From Planctomycetaceae bacterium (GTDB lineage: Bacteria; Planctomycetota; Planctomycetia; Pirellulales; Lacipirellulaceae), in the NCBI GenBank assembly GCA_002702655.1, contig PABB01000005.1, positions 1 to 64,000 of the forward strand: 64,000 nucleotides of DNA, read 5' to 3'. The translations under genes were made by a program, and so were the position numbers. A model generated the notes under the pieces. The model saw only the letters and a program-made list of their open reading frames with translations. It made no database searches and was not told the DNA's origin. Of this stretch, positions 55,051 through 62,353 are shown piece after piece. The first letter of the stretch is position 1, and every line of letters begins with the position of its first letter.

Positions 55051-55500
55051 TCACGACGACGTCAGTTGTTTGGGTTGCACGTTGTCCTGCACGCGAGCCA
55101 GCAGGTCCCGCAAGGTTTCGACCTCCGTGGCCGTCATGCCGGAGGTGGCGGTGGCCCGAATCTGTCGGCCGACCTCAGCCACCTTGCGCCACACGCGGGT
55201 GGCGGCGGGCAGCGGAGCGACGAACTTCTTGCGGCGGTCGTGAGGGCAGGGGCGCCGTTCGATCCAGCCGTCGCGCTCCATACGATCCAGGACCCCCACC
55301 AGGCTGGCAGGTTCGATCAGCATGCGCGTGGCCAGCTCGTTTTGCGGCAGCGGCCCCGCCTGGGCCAGCCAAGCCAACACTTGCGCCTGCCGAAAGGTAA
55401 TCCCCTGGGGGGCCAGCCGCTCGTTGAACGCCCGCATGTACGCCTGATAAGCGCCCACCAGCCAAAAACCGACGCTGTTTTCGAAGTCGTAATCCAGCAT
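55051..55500 (-). CDS. MarR-family transcriptional regulator
   Basis: A 149-residue winged-helix repressor. Recognition-helix area: RQAQVLAWLAQAGPLPQNEL and TRMLIEPASLVGVLDRMERD (helix-turn-helix), followed by the wing WIERRPCPHDRRKKF, which fits the DxRxxx pattern of MarR. The dimerisation helices lie at both ends. As first gene of marR-adaptor-RND it probably represses the operon and responds to a drug-like ligand. A candidate operator lies at 55606-55619. Confidence 0.93.
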   Translation of the reverse strand: MLDYDFENSVGFWLVGAYQAYMRAFNERLAPQGITFRQAQVLAWLAQAGPLPQNELATRMLIEPASLVGVLDRMERDGWIERRPCPHDRRKKFVAPLPAATRVWRKVAEVGRQIRATATSGMTATEVETLRDLLARVQDNVQPKQLTSS

Positions 55501-55603
55501 GGGCGGCGGGGGAAATGCGGCAGGGGGGCACGCGGAGGCGGTTGCTCGCTGCGCGGAGCAGGAGTCCGGCGTTTCGCGCGGCCGACGACGTGTAACCGGG
55601 AAA

Positions 55604-55632
55604 TCGTTAATGTGTTAACAATTATGCTCCAA
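55604..55632 (-). promoter_or_regulatory. Promoter with embedded palindromic operator for the marR operon
   Basis: On the minus strand TTGGAG (55627-55632) and TAACGA (55604-55609) are 17 bases apart. The spacer holds GTTAA-CACA-TTAAC, a perfect inverted repeat (55606-55619) overlapping the -10. MarR proteins bind such AT-rich palindromes, so a steric block of this promoter by the adjacent regulator is a good inference. Confidence 0.6.
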
Positions 55633-55805
55633 ACCAGCTGCCAGGCCAGCCGAGTTGGGGAACTTCTGTAAGAAAGGACACGGCCGCCGCCACGTGGATT
55701 TCCCCGGGAGAGACCGGCGCCGGCGTCGTCGCGGTATAGTCGACGCCAGTCGCTGCCGGGCCGTTGCCGCCCGCTTTTCTTTGCCCCGCTCACCAGGAGG
55801 CCCCT

Positions 55806-56621
55806 ATGCGCCGTCTTGCCACGATTGCCGTCAGTCTTGCTGTTCTCGCCGCCCTGGTTCCCGCGGCCTGGGGCCAGGATTGGGCCGCCAAACGCTTGGA
55901 ACAGACCCCGCGCCACCTGGAGTGGGTCGAGGTGACCCACGGCGACCGCACGATCGAGTGCTTTGTGGCCTACCCCGAAGTTTCCGAGAAGGCCCCTGCG
56001 GTGTTGGTCATCCACGAGATCTTTGGTCTGACCGACTGGGTGCGCGGCGTCACGGATCAATTGGCCGAGGCGGGCTACATCGCCATTGCCCCGGACTTGC
56101 TCAGCGGCACAGCGCCCGATGGCGGCGGGACGGCCGCCTTGGGTAGCGGCGACGCCGTGCGGCGCGCGATTCGGGGACTGCCGGCCGAGCAGATCGCCGC
56201 CGATCTCGACGCCGCCGCCAAATATGTCACTGAACTGCCGGCCTGCGACGGGACGGTGTCGGTGGCCGGGTTCTGCTGGGGCGGCTCCCAGTCGTTTCGC
56301 TACGCGACGCACAACCCCAAGCTGACAGCGGCGTGCGTGTTCTATGGCTCGGGGCCGGACGACAAGGACGCGATCGCCAAGATTGCCTGCCCGGTGTACG
56401 GCTTCTACGGCGAGAACGACAACCGCGTGAACTCGACCATCGAGGAATCGAAAAAGCTGTTGGCCGCGGCGGGCAAGACCTACGAGCCGGTCATCTACAA
56501 GGGCGCCGGCCACGGTTTCATGCGCGCCGGCGAAGATCCGCAAGGGTCCGAAGCGAACCAGCAAGCCCGCGCCGACGCGTGGAAGCGGTGGCTGAAGATT
56601 CTCGCCAAGCAGCAACGCTAG
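55806..56621 (+). CDS. Dienelactone hydrolase family protein, exported
   Basis: A 271-residue protein with signal peptide (LATIAVSLAVLAALVPAAWG) and a DLH-type alpha/beta hydrolase domain. The nucleophile motif is GFCWGGSQ with C157. D205 (YGENDNRV) and H236 (GAGHGFMR) complete the Cys-Asp-His triad, and E71 (VIHEIFGL) is the Glu that tunes the Cys. Classical DLH hydrolyses dienelactones in chloroaromatic breakdown, but exported members act on unknown esters. AGGAGG five bases before the ATG fixes the start. Confidence 0.92.
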   Translation: MRRLATIAVSLAVLAALVPAAWGQDWAAKRLEQTPRHLEWVEVTHGDRTIECFVAYPEVSEKAPAVLVIHEIFGLTDWVRGVTDQLAEAGYIAIAPDLLSGTAPDGGGTAALGSGDAVRRAIRGLPAEQIAADLDAAAKYVTELPACDGTVSVAGFCWGGSQSFRYATHNPKLTAACVFYGSGPDDKDAIAKIACPVYGFYGENDNRVNSTIEESKKLLAAAGKTYEPVIYKGAGHGFMRAGEDPQGSEANQQARADAWKRWLKILAKQQR

Positions 56622-56712
56622 CAAGGGGCGACGCTAGTCGAGATCACCACGCAGCGATAGACTACCGCGGCGATAGACCGTGATAACCTAACGTGTTGCG
56701 TGGAGAGCCAGC

Positions 56713-57066
56713 TTGCGCCACCTGATGCTGACCGTCGTGATGTTGACGGCGTCAAACGTGTTCATGACATTCGCGTGGTACGCGCATCTCAAAGACGCGC
56801 GAAGCAAGCCGTGGTACGTCGCGGCCATTCTCAGTTGGCTGGTTGCTTTCTTTGAGTACGCGATCCAAGTGCCGGCTAATCGCATCGGTTATACCTCGCT
56901 TTCACTCGGGCAATTAAAGATCCTGCAGGAGGCGATCACGCTGACTGTTTTCATTCCCTTTGCCATGTTGTACATGAAACAGCCGTTGCGGCTCGACTTT
57001 CTGTGGGCCGGGTTGTGCATGTGCGGCGCCGTCTATTTCATGTTTCGAGGGGCGCCGGCTGGCTGA
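56713..57066 (+). CDS. DMT-superfamily membrane protein (DUF486 type)
   Basis: A 117-residue protein with four helices: VVMLTASNVFMTFAWYAHL, AAILSWLVAFFEYAIQV, LKILQEAITLTVFIPFAMLY and FLWAGLCMCGAVYFMF. The pattern AWYxHLK followed by SWxxAFFEY and LKxxQE matches the small DUF486 family of drug/metabolite transporter-like proteins. The start is a TTG with GGAGAG upstream; an ATG four codons later is the alternative. Substrate unknown. Confidence 0.88.
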   Translation: MRHLMLTVVMLTASNVFMTFAWYAHLKDARSKPWYVAAILSWLVAFFEYAIQVPANRIGYTSLSLGQLKILQEAITLTVFIPFAMLYMKQPLRLDFLWAGLCMCGAVYFMFRGAPAG

Positions 57067-57134
57067 TTCCGATCGCAGCGCGGCCGAAGCAGCGCGGTCG
57101 ACGCCAGTTTGTCTCCGGCAACCTGCTTGGCCGT

Positions 57135-57671
57135 ATGTCGATATCGCGACTTCATTGGATGCCGATCTTGCTGTGCGTGGCCTGCGTCGCCGCCGGGGCG
57201 TACGGCGTGCTGCATGATCAACGGACCTATTGGCTGTCGCCCGATGACTACCACGCTTTCAAAGTCCTGCAGTTCCGCGTGCCGCCGGATCAGCGGAATT
57301 GGCTGGGCGCTGCGATTGTCGGCTGGAAAGCCACGTGGTGGATGGGGGCGTTGGTCGGCGGCCCCGTGGTGCTCGCCGCGTTTGCGTTTCGCGATCCGGC
57401 CGAATACCGCCGCCGCTGCGTTCGGGGTTTCATTGTCGTGGCCCTCGTGGCGGCGGCGTTTGGAGTCTTGGCCTGGCTTTACGGCTCGGCGACCATCGGC
57501 CCCGATGCGCTGCCGGCGTTCGCGTATCCCGAGGGCGTCGTCGATCGCGCCGCCTTCGCCCGCGTGGGCGTAATCCACAACGCCAGCTATGCCGGCGGGG
57601 CCGCCGGGTTGGCGGCCGCCTTGGTTGACATGGCGATCGCCCGCGTCCGTGCGGCTGGCCACGGCCGTTGA
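57135..57671 (+). CDS. Membrane protein of unknown function
   Basis: A 178-residue protein with four likely helices: residues 8-26 (WMPILLCVACVAAGAYGVL), 68-88 (GWKATWWMGALVGGPVVLAA), 100-122 (FIVVALVAAAFGVLAWLYGS) and 150-170 (ASYAGGAAGLAAALVDMAI). The periplasmic loop between the first two (TYWLSPDDYHAFKVLQFRVP) is conserved-looking but not recognised. It follows the DMT gene by 68 bp and precedes folA, so it may belong to one transcript. Confidence 0.7.
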   Translation: MSISRLHWMPILLCVACVAAGAYGVLHDQRTYWLSPDDYHAFKVLQFRVPPDQRNWLGAAIVGWKATWWMGALVGGPVVLAAFAFRDPAEYRRRCVRGFIVVALVAAAFGVLAWLYGSATIGPDALPAFAYPEGVVDRAAFARVGVIHNASYAGGAAGLAAALVDMAIARVRAAGHGR

Positions 57672-57722
57672 TTGCCGTGGCCGCGCTGATTTCATCCATT
57701 CGTCATGCAGGAGCCGCTTGCC

Positions 57723-58205
57723 ATGCCCGCCGCACCGCCGATCGTCCTGATTGCCGCGATGTCCGCCGACCGGGTCATCGGCGCGGGCGACGGCATGCCG
57801 TGGGACGTGCCCGAAGAGTACCAACAGTTTCGCGAACTGACCCGCGATCAAACGATCGTGATGGGGCGTAAAAGTTACGAGATCTTCGGCCCCGATCTGA
57901 CGAGTCGTCACACGCTGGTCGTCACGCATCGCGAGCAGGTCGATGGGCCCGGCGTCGCCTGCAGCAGCTTGGAAAGTGCGCTGGAGCAAGCCGCCGCCCT
58001 GGGCTGCACGGTGTTTGTCGCCGGGGGCGCTGCGATCTACCAGCAAGCCCTGCCTCGCGCTGCGGAAATGATGCTCTCGACGATTCATGGCGAATTCTCG
58101 GGCGATGCCTATTTTCCGGAGTTTGATCCCGCCGAGTGGCGAATCGTCGATCGCTGCGTCGAGCGGCGGTTCACATTTACGCACTATCGCCGCCGCGAGC
58201 TATAA
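57723..58205 (+). CDS. folA: Dihydrofolate reductase
   Basis: A 160-residue DHFR. The signature IVLIAAMSADRVIGAGDGMP plus W (the MPW element) is at the N-terminus; VMGRKSYE carries the NADPH-binding Gly-Arg-Lys; FVAGGAAIYQQALP is the GGxxIY cofactor motif; FPEFDPAEWRIV is the C-terminal region. It makes tetrahydrofolate in the cytoplasm. AGGAG nine bases before ATG 57723 supports the start over an ATG at 57705. No thymidylate synthase gene is adjacent. Confidence 0.95.
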   Translation: MPAAPPIVLIAAMSADRVIGAGDGMPWDVPEEYQQFRELTRDQTIVMGRKSYEIFGPDLTSRHTLVVTHREQVDGPGVACSSLESALEQAAALGCTVFVAGGAAIYQQALPRAAEMMLSTIHGEFSGDAYFPEFDPAEWRIVDRCVERRFTFTHYRRREL

Positions 58206-58312
58206 TGGTGAGAGTCGACCCGCCGGCGATCGCGCGGCAGACGTGCGCCTTGGTCGACCCGCAGCCCACCGCGGCTGGCGTGCAGGCGACTCGCCCGCGC
58301 ATTCTTTGCTCC

Positions 58313-58345
58313 ACCGGAAAAGTGCCGCGACTGCTTCAAGTCGCA
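58313..58345. repeat. Small hairpin GCGACT-GCTTCA-AGTCGC
   Basis: The stem lies upstream of the transglutaminase-like gene, within a GC-rich 155-bp gap after folA. It is a single copy in the window and its role is not known. Confidence 0.5.
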
Positions 58346-58363
58346 TCGTGAGGCCCCCGCGTG

Positions 58364-59533
58364 ATGATCCATCGACGACTTTGTGTTCTGGGCGTGGCGG
58401 CGATCGTCGCCTCGGCCGCTTGCTCGGCCCGCGGCCAGATCGAACAACCGGCCCCGCAGTCGGCGGCCGCCCCGCGGTTGGGTCCTGGCACCGTGTGCCG
58501 CTATCGGACCGGCGCGGTCATCACCGCCAGTCGCGGCGCGGTGCGCAATATCAACGCCATGGTCGCGGCGCCGTTGGAGTGCCCCGAGCAAACGGTGCAA
58601 ACGGTCGACGAGGATATTTCGCCGACGGTGAAAGACTTTCGCTACCGCATGCTGAACGGCGACGGCGCCCGGCAGATGCTCATCTCGATTCCAGGCCTGG
58701 CCAACGGCGACGTGGGTCGCGCGGTCGTCACCTACGAAGTCGTGACGCACACCATCCTGCCGCCGCTGGATCCTTCGCTGCTGACGTTGCCGTCGCGGCG
58801 TGACAAGGAGGCCAAGCGTTATCTCAATCCCAGTCCGTATATCGAAGTCGGCCATCGCCACATCCGCCGCGCGGTGGAAGAAGCACTGGCCGCGCTTGAG
58901 GAAGAGGAAAACGACGAGTCAGCGACTGACGCCGAGGACGAACCGAGCGCAGGCGACGCCGCCGACAAAGCAACCGACAGTGACGAGGCGGCCGCCGCCG
59001 ACGCCGCGGAGGCAGGCGCCACGGCCGGCGAAAAGGATGACAAAGCAGCGGTCGCAACCGCGGCGGAAGCGGAGTCGACCGAGCCTGCCGCGGAACCCAC
59101 CATCTGGGAAGAAGTGGAAGCCCTGTACGACTACACGCTCGACCACGTGAAGTACGAAGAGGGCGTCGACAAGTCGGCCGTGCAGGTGCTGGGCGAAGGC
59201 GTCGGCGACTGCCAGGCCATCGGCGCGTTGTTCGTCGCCATGTGCCGCACGCACAAGGTGCCGGCCCGGCTGGTGTGGGTGCACGACCACCAGTACGCCG
59301 AATTCTACCTGGCCGACGAAACGGGCGAGGGCCACTGGTACCCGATCGAAACCGCCGGCACGCCCGCATTCGGCGAAATGCGAATTCCGCGGGTCATTCT
59401 GCAGAAGGGCGACAACTTTCGCGTGAAAGAACGCCGCGGCGAGAAACTCCGCTACGCCTCGGATTTCCTGACCGGCCTGCCCACCCCCGGCGGCGGCAAG
59501 CCGAGCGTGAAATACATCCGCGAACCGCTGTAG
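58364..59533 (+). CDS. Transglutaminase-like (cysteine protease fold) protein with acidic insert
   Basis: A 389-residue exported protein. The signal peptide is LCVLGVAAIVASAACSARG. The fold's core has GVGDCQAIGALFVAMCR (catalytic Cys), WVHDHQYAEFYL (catalytic His) and an Asp further on in HWYPIETAG. Before it, residues about 170-245 are a low-complexity Glu/Asp/Ala stretch that interrupts the domain. Such proteins may modify or cleave proteins in the periplasm; the partner is unknown. GAGG precedes the ATG; a GTG one codon upstream is possible. Confidence 0.82.
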   Translation: MIHRRLCVLGVAAIVASAACSARGQIEQPAPQSAAAPRLGPGTVCRYRTGAVITASRGAVRNINAMVAAPLECPEQTVQTVDEDISPTVKDFRYRMLNGDGARQMLISIPGLANGDVGRAVVTYEVVTHTILPPLDPSLLTLPSRRDKEAKRYLNPSPYIEVGHRHIRRAVEEALAALEEEENDESATDAEDEPSAGDAADKATDSDEAAAADAAEAGATAGEKDDKAAVATAAEAESTEPAAEPTIWEEVEALYDYTLDHVKYEEGVDKSAVQVLGEGVGDCQAIGALFVAMCRTHKVPARLVWVHDHQYAEFYLADETGEGHWYPIETAGTPAFGEMRIPRVILQKGDNFRVKERRGEKLRYASDFLTGLPTPGGGKPSVKYIREPL

Positions 59534-59563
59534 CAGGCGGTTGTCGGTAGGCGGTAGGAAGGG

Positions 59564-59596
59564 TGGCTGGGGACGCAGCGCAGCGGAGCCCCCAGC
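59564..59596. repeat. GGCTGGGGACGC hairpin repeat (family H)
   Basis: GGCTGGGGACGCAGCGCAGC followed by GGAGCCCCCAG folds as CTGGGG/CCCCAG with a GC-rich inner loop. The gap 59534-59697 holds nothing else. Confidence 0.6.
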
Positions 59597-59697
59597 GCAG
59601 CAGGAATGAGCCTCCCCAGTCCGCGGGTGCGTGGCGCCCCATCTTCAGCCCGCGCCGTCCCTCAAGCCTCCAGTCTCCGGCCTCACTTCTCCGCGCG

Positions 59698-60246
59698 TCA
59701 CTTCGCCAGCGCGTCGTCCAGCGCTGCTTCCAGGCTGCTCAGCCCGCCGGCGCCGGCGTGGGAGTAGAACGATTGGCCGCGCTGGTCGAACGCGATCAGC
59801 GTGGGGATCGCTTGGATGTTCAGCTTGCGGAAGAAGCCCTCCACGCCGTAGCCGACCGGCCAGTCGAAGCCGTCGGTCGTGTCGATCACGTTTTGGATGG
59901 CCGGCAGGTCGCTGCTGGTCTCGCGGGTCAGGCCCACGAACTCGACGCCCAACGGCCGGTACGTCGCTGCCACGCGGGCCAGCTCCGGCAACGCCGCGCG
60001 GCACGGCCCACACCAAGTGGCCCAGCAGTCGACCACGACGATCCGCCCGGCAGGATCGAAGGTGGCGGTCCCCTCGGGCAGATTGAGCCACCCCTCGACG
60101 TCCAACGCGGGCATCGCCACGCCCTCGTCGACCGGCGGCCCGTCCAGAGCGCGGCTGGTGAGCAGGATGAATCCCAGCCCCAGGGCAATCACCCCGAAGG
60201 GCGCCCAGTCGGCCCACGCCGAGCCGCGCGAAGCAGGTTGGTTCAT
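59698..60246 (-). CDS. TlpA-like membrane-anchored thioredoxin
   Basis: A 182-residue protein: an N-terminal anchor (WAPFGVIALGLGFILLTS), then a TlpA/ResA-type thioredoxin domain. The active site is WATWCGPCRAALPELAR (C79, C82). The family Glu-rich linkers and the cis-Pro segment NIQAIPTLIAF are present. It works as a periplasmic thiol reductant or in cytochrome c maturation. The ATG at 60246 is chosen for the anchor; the longer upstream frame is not protein-like. Confidence 0.92.
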   Translation of the reverse strand: MNQPASRGSAWADWAPFGVIALGLGFILLTSRALDGPPVDEGVAMPALDVEGWLNLPEGTATFDPAGRIVVVDCWATWCGPCRAALPELARVAATYRPLGVEFVGLTRETSSDLPAIQNVIDTTDGFDWPVGYGVEGFFRKLNIQAIPTLIAFDQRGQSFYSHAGAGGLSSLEAALDDALAK

Positions 60247-60345
60247 AGCAACGACCGCTGAAGTGACATGTCGGCAGAGGGAGGGCGAGGCTCCTGCCAA
60301 GCCGCGCTCGCGTCGCGGCGTCGCCACTCCCCAACGGCCGTCAGT

Positions 60346-62175
60346 CTACCGCACGCGCCGCCGCAGGGCCAACCCAACCACCGCGGTCAGGGCCAACGCC
60401 ACAGCGCCCGGCTCCGGCACGGCGCCCGCATTGGCGGTCGCGGGCGCGGGGAATCCTTGCTCGCGTTGCCACGTCAGGAAGTCGATGCCGGTGACCGCGC
60501 CGTCGGTGTTGGCATCGCCGTCGCCCTTGACTGCCCCCGAACCGATGCCGTAACCGGCTTCCCACAGGCTGAGATCGACGGCGTCAACGTCGCCGTCCTC
60601 GTCAAAGTCGGCGGCCGCGAAAATCGGCGGGGCGGCAATATTGGCCAACAGGACGCTGTCCGGCAGGTAAAAGACCTGCCAGTCGGTCGGGACCGTCTCG
60701 GTGGCGAACGTCCCGCTGATGGGGCCAGAGATCAACTCAAAGGTGTCGGTGATCGCGGGATTGAAGCCCGGGGCAAAGTCGACTTCGAGCGTGCCGCCCA
60801 GCGAGGCGCCTCCGTCCGCAAAGATCGCCGAGGGTTCGGCGGTCAGCGTGATGCTGGTCAGTGCGGTCGCGGTCAGCACGCCGCCGACGCGAATGATGCC
60901 TTCTTCCAGGCGGATCTCGGCCGGAGTGGCCGTGCCCTGGATTTCGATCTCGCCGCCGAACGCCTCCAGCACGCCGCCGGTTACGTCGCCGGTGATGAGC
61001 AACTGTTCGCGCAGATTGGCAATCGAGTACGCGGCGCGGACTTCGCCAATCGTCCCGTTGTCAATCGACGCTTCAATCCGCCCGTCGCCGCGAATAACGC
61101 CATCGTTGACGATCGTGCCGACGCCGTCGTTTAACCGGACCGTACCGCCGCCCATATTCAGGAAGCTGACCGAGTTGATCGTCATCGAGCTGGAGAGCGC
61201 GTCGTCTCCGACGCGCAACAGGCCACGGTCGTTTACGTAAACGTCGCCGTAACCCAGATCCCCGATCGTCAGATTGTTCAGCACCCACAACTGCGAGCCC
61301 TGACCGGTGATGTAGGCCTCGCCGTATCCGGTGGCGTTCTGTCCGAAGACGACGTCGTTCTCGACGCGGATGACGCCTTGTTCTAGCATCTCGACGCCGC
61401 CGCGACCGTCGACGCCCACGATCAGGTTGGCCTCGGTATCGACGCCGGGAAAGTCACCGTCGCCCACATTCCAGCGGCTGCCTTGGCCCTGGACCAGCAC
61501 GTAGCCTTCGCCGATCGCGTCGACGCCGAGTTGGGCCGTCTCGGACGTACCGACCCGGCCGCGTTCGGTAATGTCGATGCGGCCGTACCCCAATTGACCG
61601 ACATCGACGTTGGTGCTGACGAGCGACGATGCGAACCCGTCAATCAACGCAAAACCTTGCGATCCCTCGTCGCGGCCCAAAATGAGGTCGACGTCTGCAC
61701 TTGGCGAACCGTCCGTCTGTCGATACAGACGCCCGCCGGCGGTGATCTCCAGGAATCCCTGACCGCCGCCTCCAATTGTCATCAACGTGTTGATTTCCCA
61801 CAGCGTGTTCAGATCGGTGATGCGCACCAAGCCCAGACTGAACGCTTCTTCGGCGATGGTTGCGTTGTCGGATTGCAGGTTCGTAAATGGCGTGAACAAG
61901 TCGTCCACAAAGGCGCCGGTGCTGTCGATTTGCACTTGCCCCGTATCCTCGCCCGTTGCCCCGGTACCGCCCACGATCACGTCGGCTGACGTGGGGCCGC
62001 CCAATTGGCTGCCGGGCGTTGCGTTCAGGTCGCTGGGGGTGTAGTCGCCGCTGGCGGTGACCTCCGCGTGCACGCGGCTCGGCAAGGACGAAGCCAGTGC
62101 GATCGTCAGTGCGAACGCGAGCGAAACACGCACCATACGATGCAGCGCGTGAACTTGCAGTGTGGGTCGAATCAT
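60346..62175 (-). CDS. Autotransporter-passenger-like protein with dockerin and PEP-CTERM
   Basis: A 609-residue exported protein. A signal segment (VRVSLAFALTIALASSLPSRVHA) is followed by about 450 residues of beta-strand repeats with G-x-G-x-x-x-V/I turns (for example EGYVLVQGQGSRWNVGDGD; GYGEAYITGQGSQLWVLNN), the pattern of T5SS-like beta helices. Two dockerin-like Ca motifs follow (DFDEDGDVDAVDLSLWEAG; GDANTDGAVTGIDFLTWQRE), then the signal VPEPGAVALALTAVVGLAL and Arg-rich end. The protein is probably anchored at the cell surface. Start could be earlier or later by a few codons. Confidence 0.88.
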   Translation of the reverse strand: MIRPTLQVHALHRMVRVSLAFALTIALASSLPSRVHAEVTASGDYTPSDLNATPGSQLGGPTSADVIVGGTGATGEDTGQVQIDSTGAFVDDLFTPFTNLQSDNATIAEEAFSLGLVRITDLNTLWEINTLMTIGGGGQGFLEITAGGRLYRQTDGSPSADVDLILGRDEGSQGFALIDGFASSLVSTNVDVGQLGYGRIDITERGRVGTSETAQLGVDAIGEGYVLVQGQGSRWNVGDGDFPGVDTEANLIVGVDGRGGVEMLEQGVIRVENDVVFGQNATGYGEAYITGQGSQLWVLNNLTIGDLGYGDVYVNDRGLLRVGDDALSSSMTINSVSFLNMGGGTVRLNDGVGTIVNDGVIRGDGRIEASIDNGTIGEVRAAYSIANLREQLLITGDVTGGVLEAFGGEIEIQGTATPAEIRLEEGIIRVGGVLTATALTSITLTAEPSAIFADGGASLGGTLEVDFAPGFNPAITDTFELISGPISGTFATETVPTDWQVFYLPDSVLLANIAAPPIFAAADFDEDGDVDAVDLSLWEAGYGIGSGAVKGDGDANTDGAVTGIDFLTWQREQGFPAPATANAGAVPEPGAVALALTAVVGLALRRRVR

Positions 62176-62353
62176 GGGGGGTACCGTAGGATGGATTAAC
62201 GCGCCCGAAGCCGTGGCGACTCCGGGCCGGCGCGTCCTGCGTATCAGAGATGTTTGCGAAACTCACTTCCAGTGTGTTTCGCCGCTTCAAAGTCGTCAAA
62301 CAGTCCGGTTGTGCCGATTGATCGGGTGTTGCGGCCGGCACGGGCCGCATGCG

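Noticed and set aside
50074-55500. A tripartite efflux system with its own outer-membrane channel
   Set aside because: No TolC-like gene is present before or after the operon in this window.
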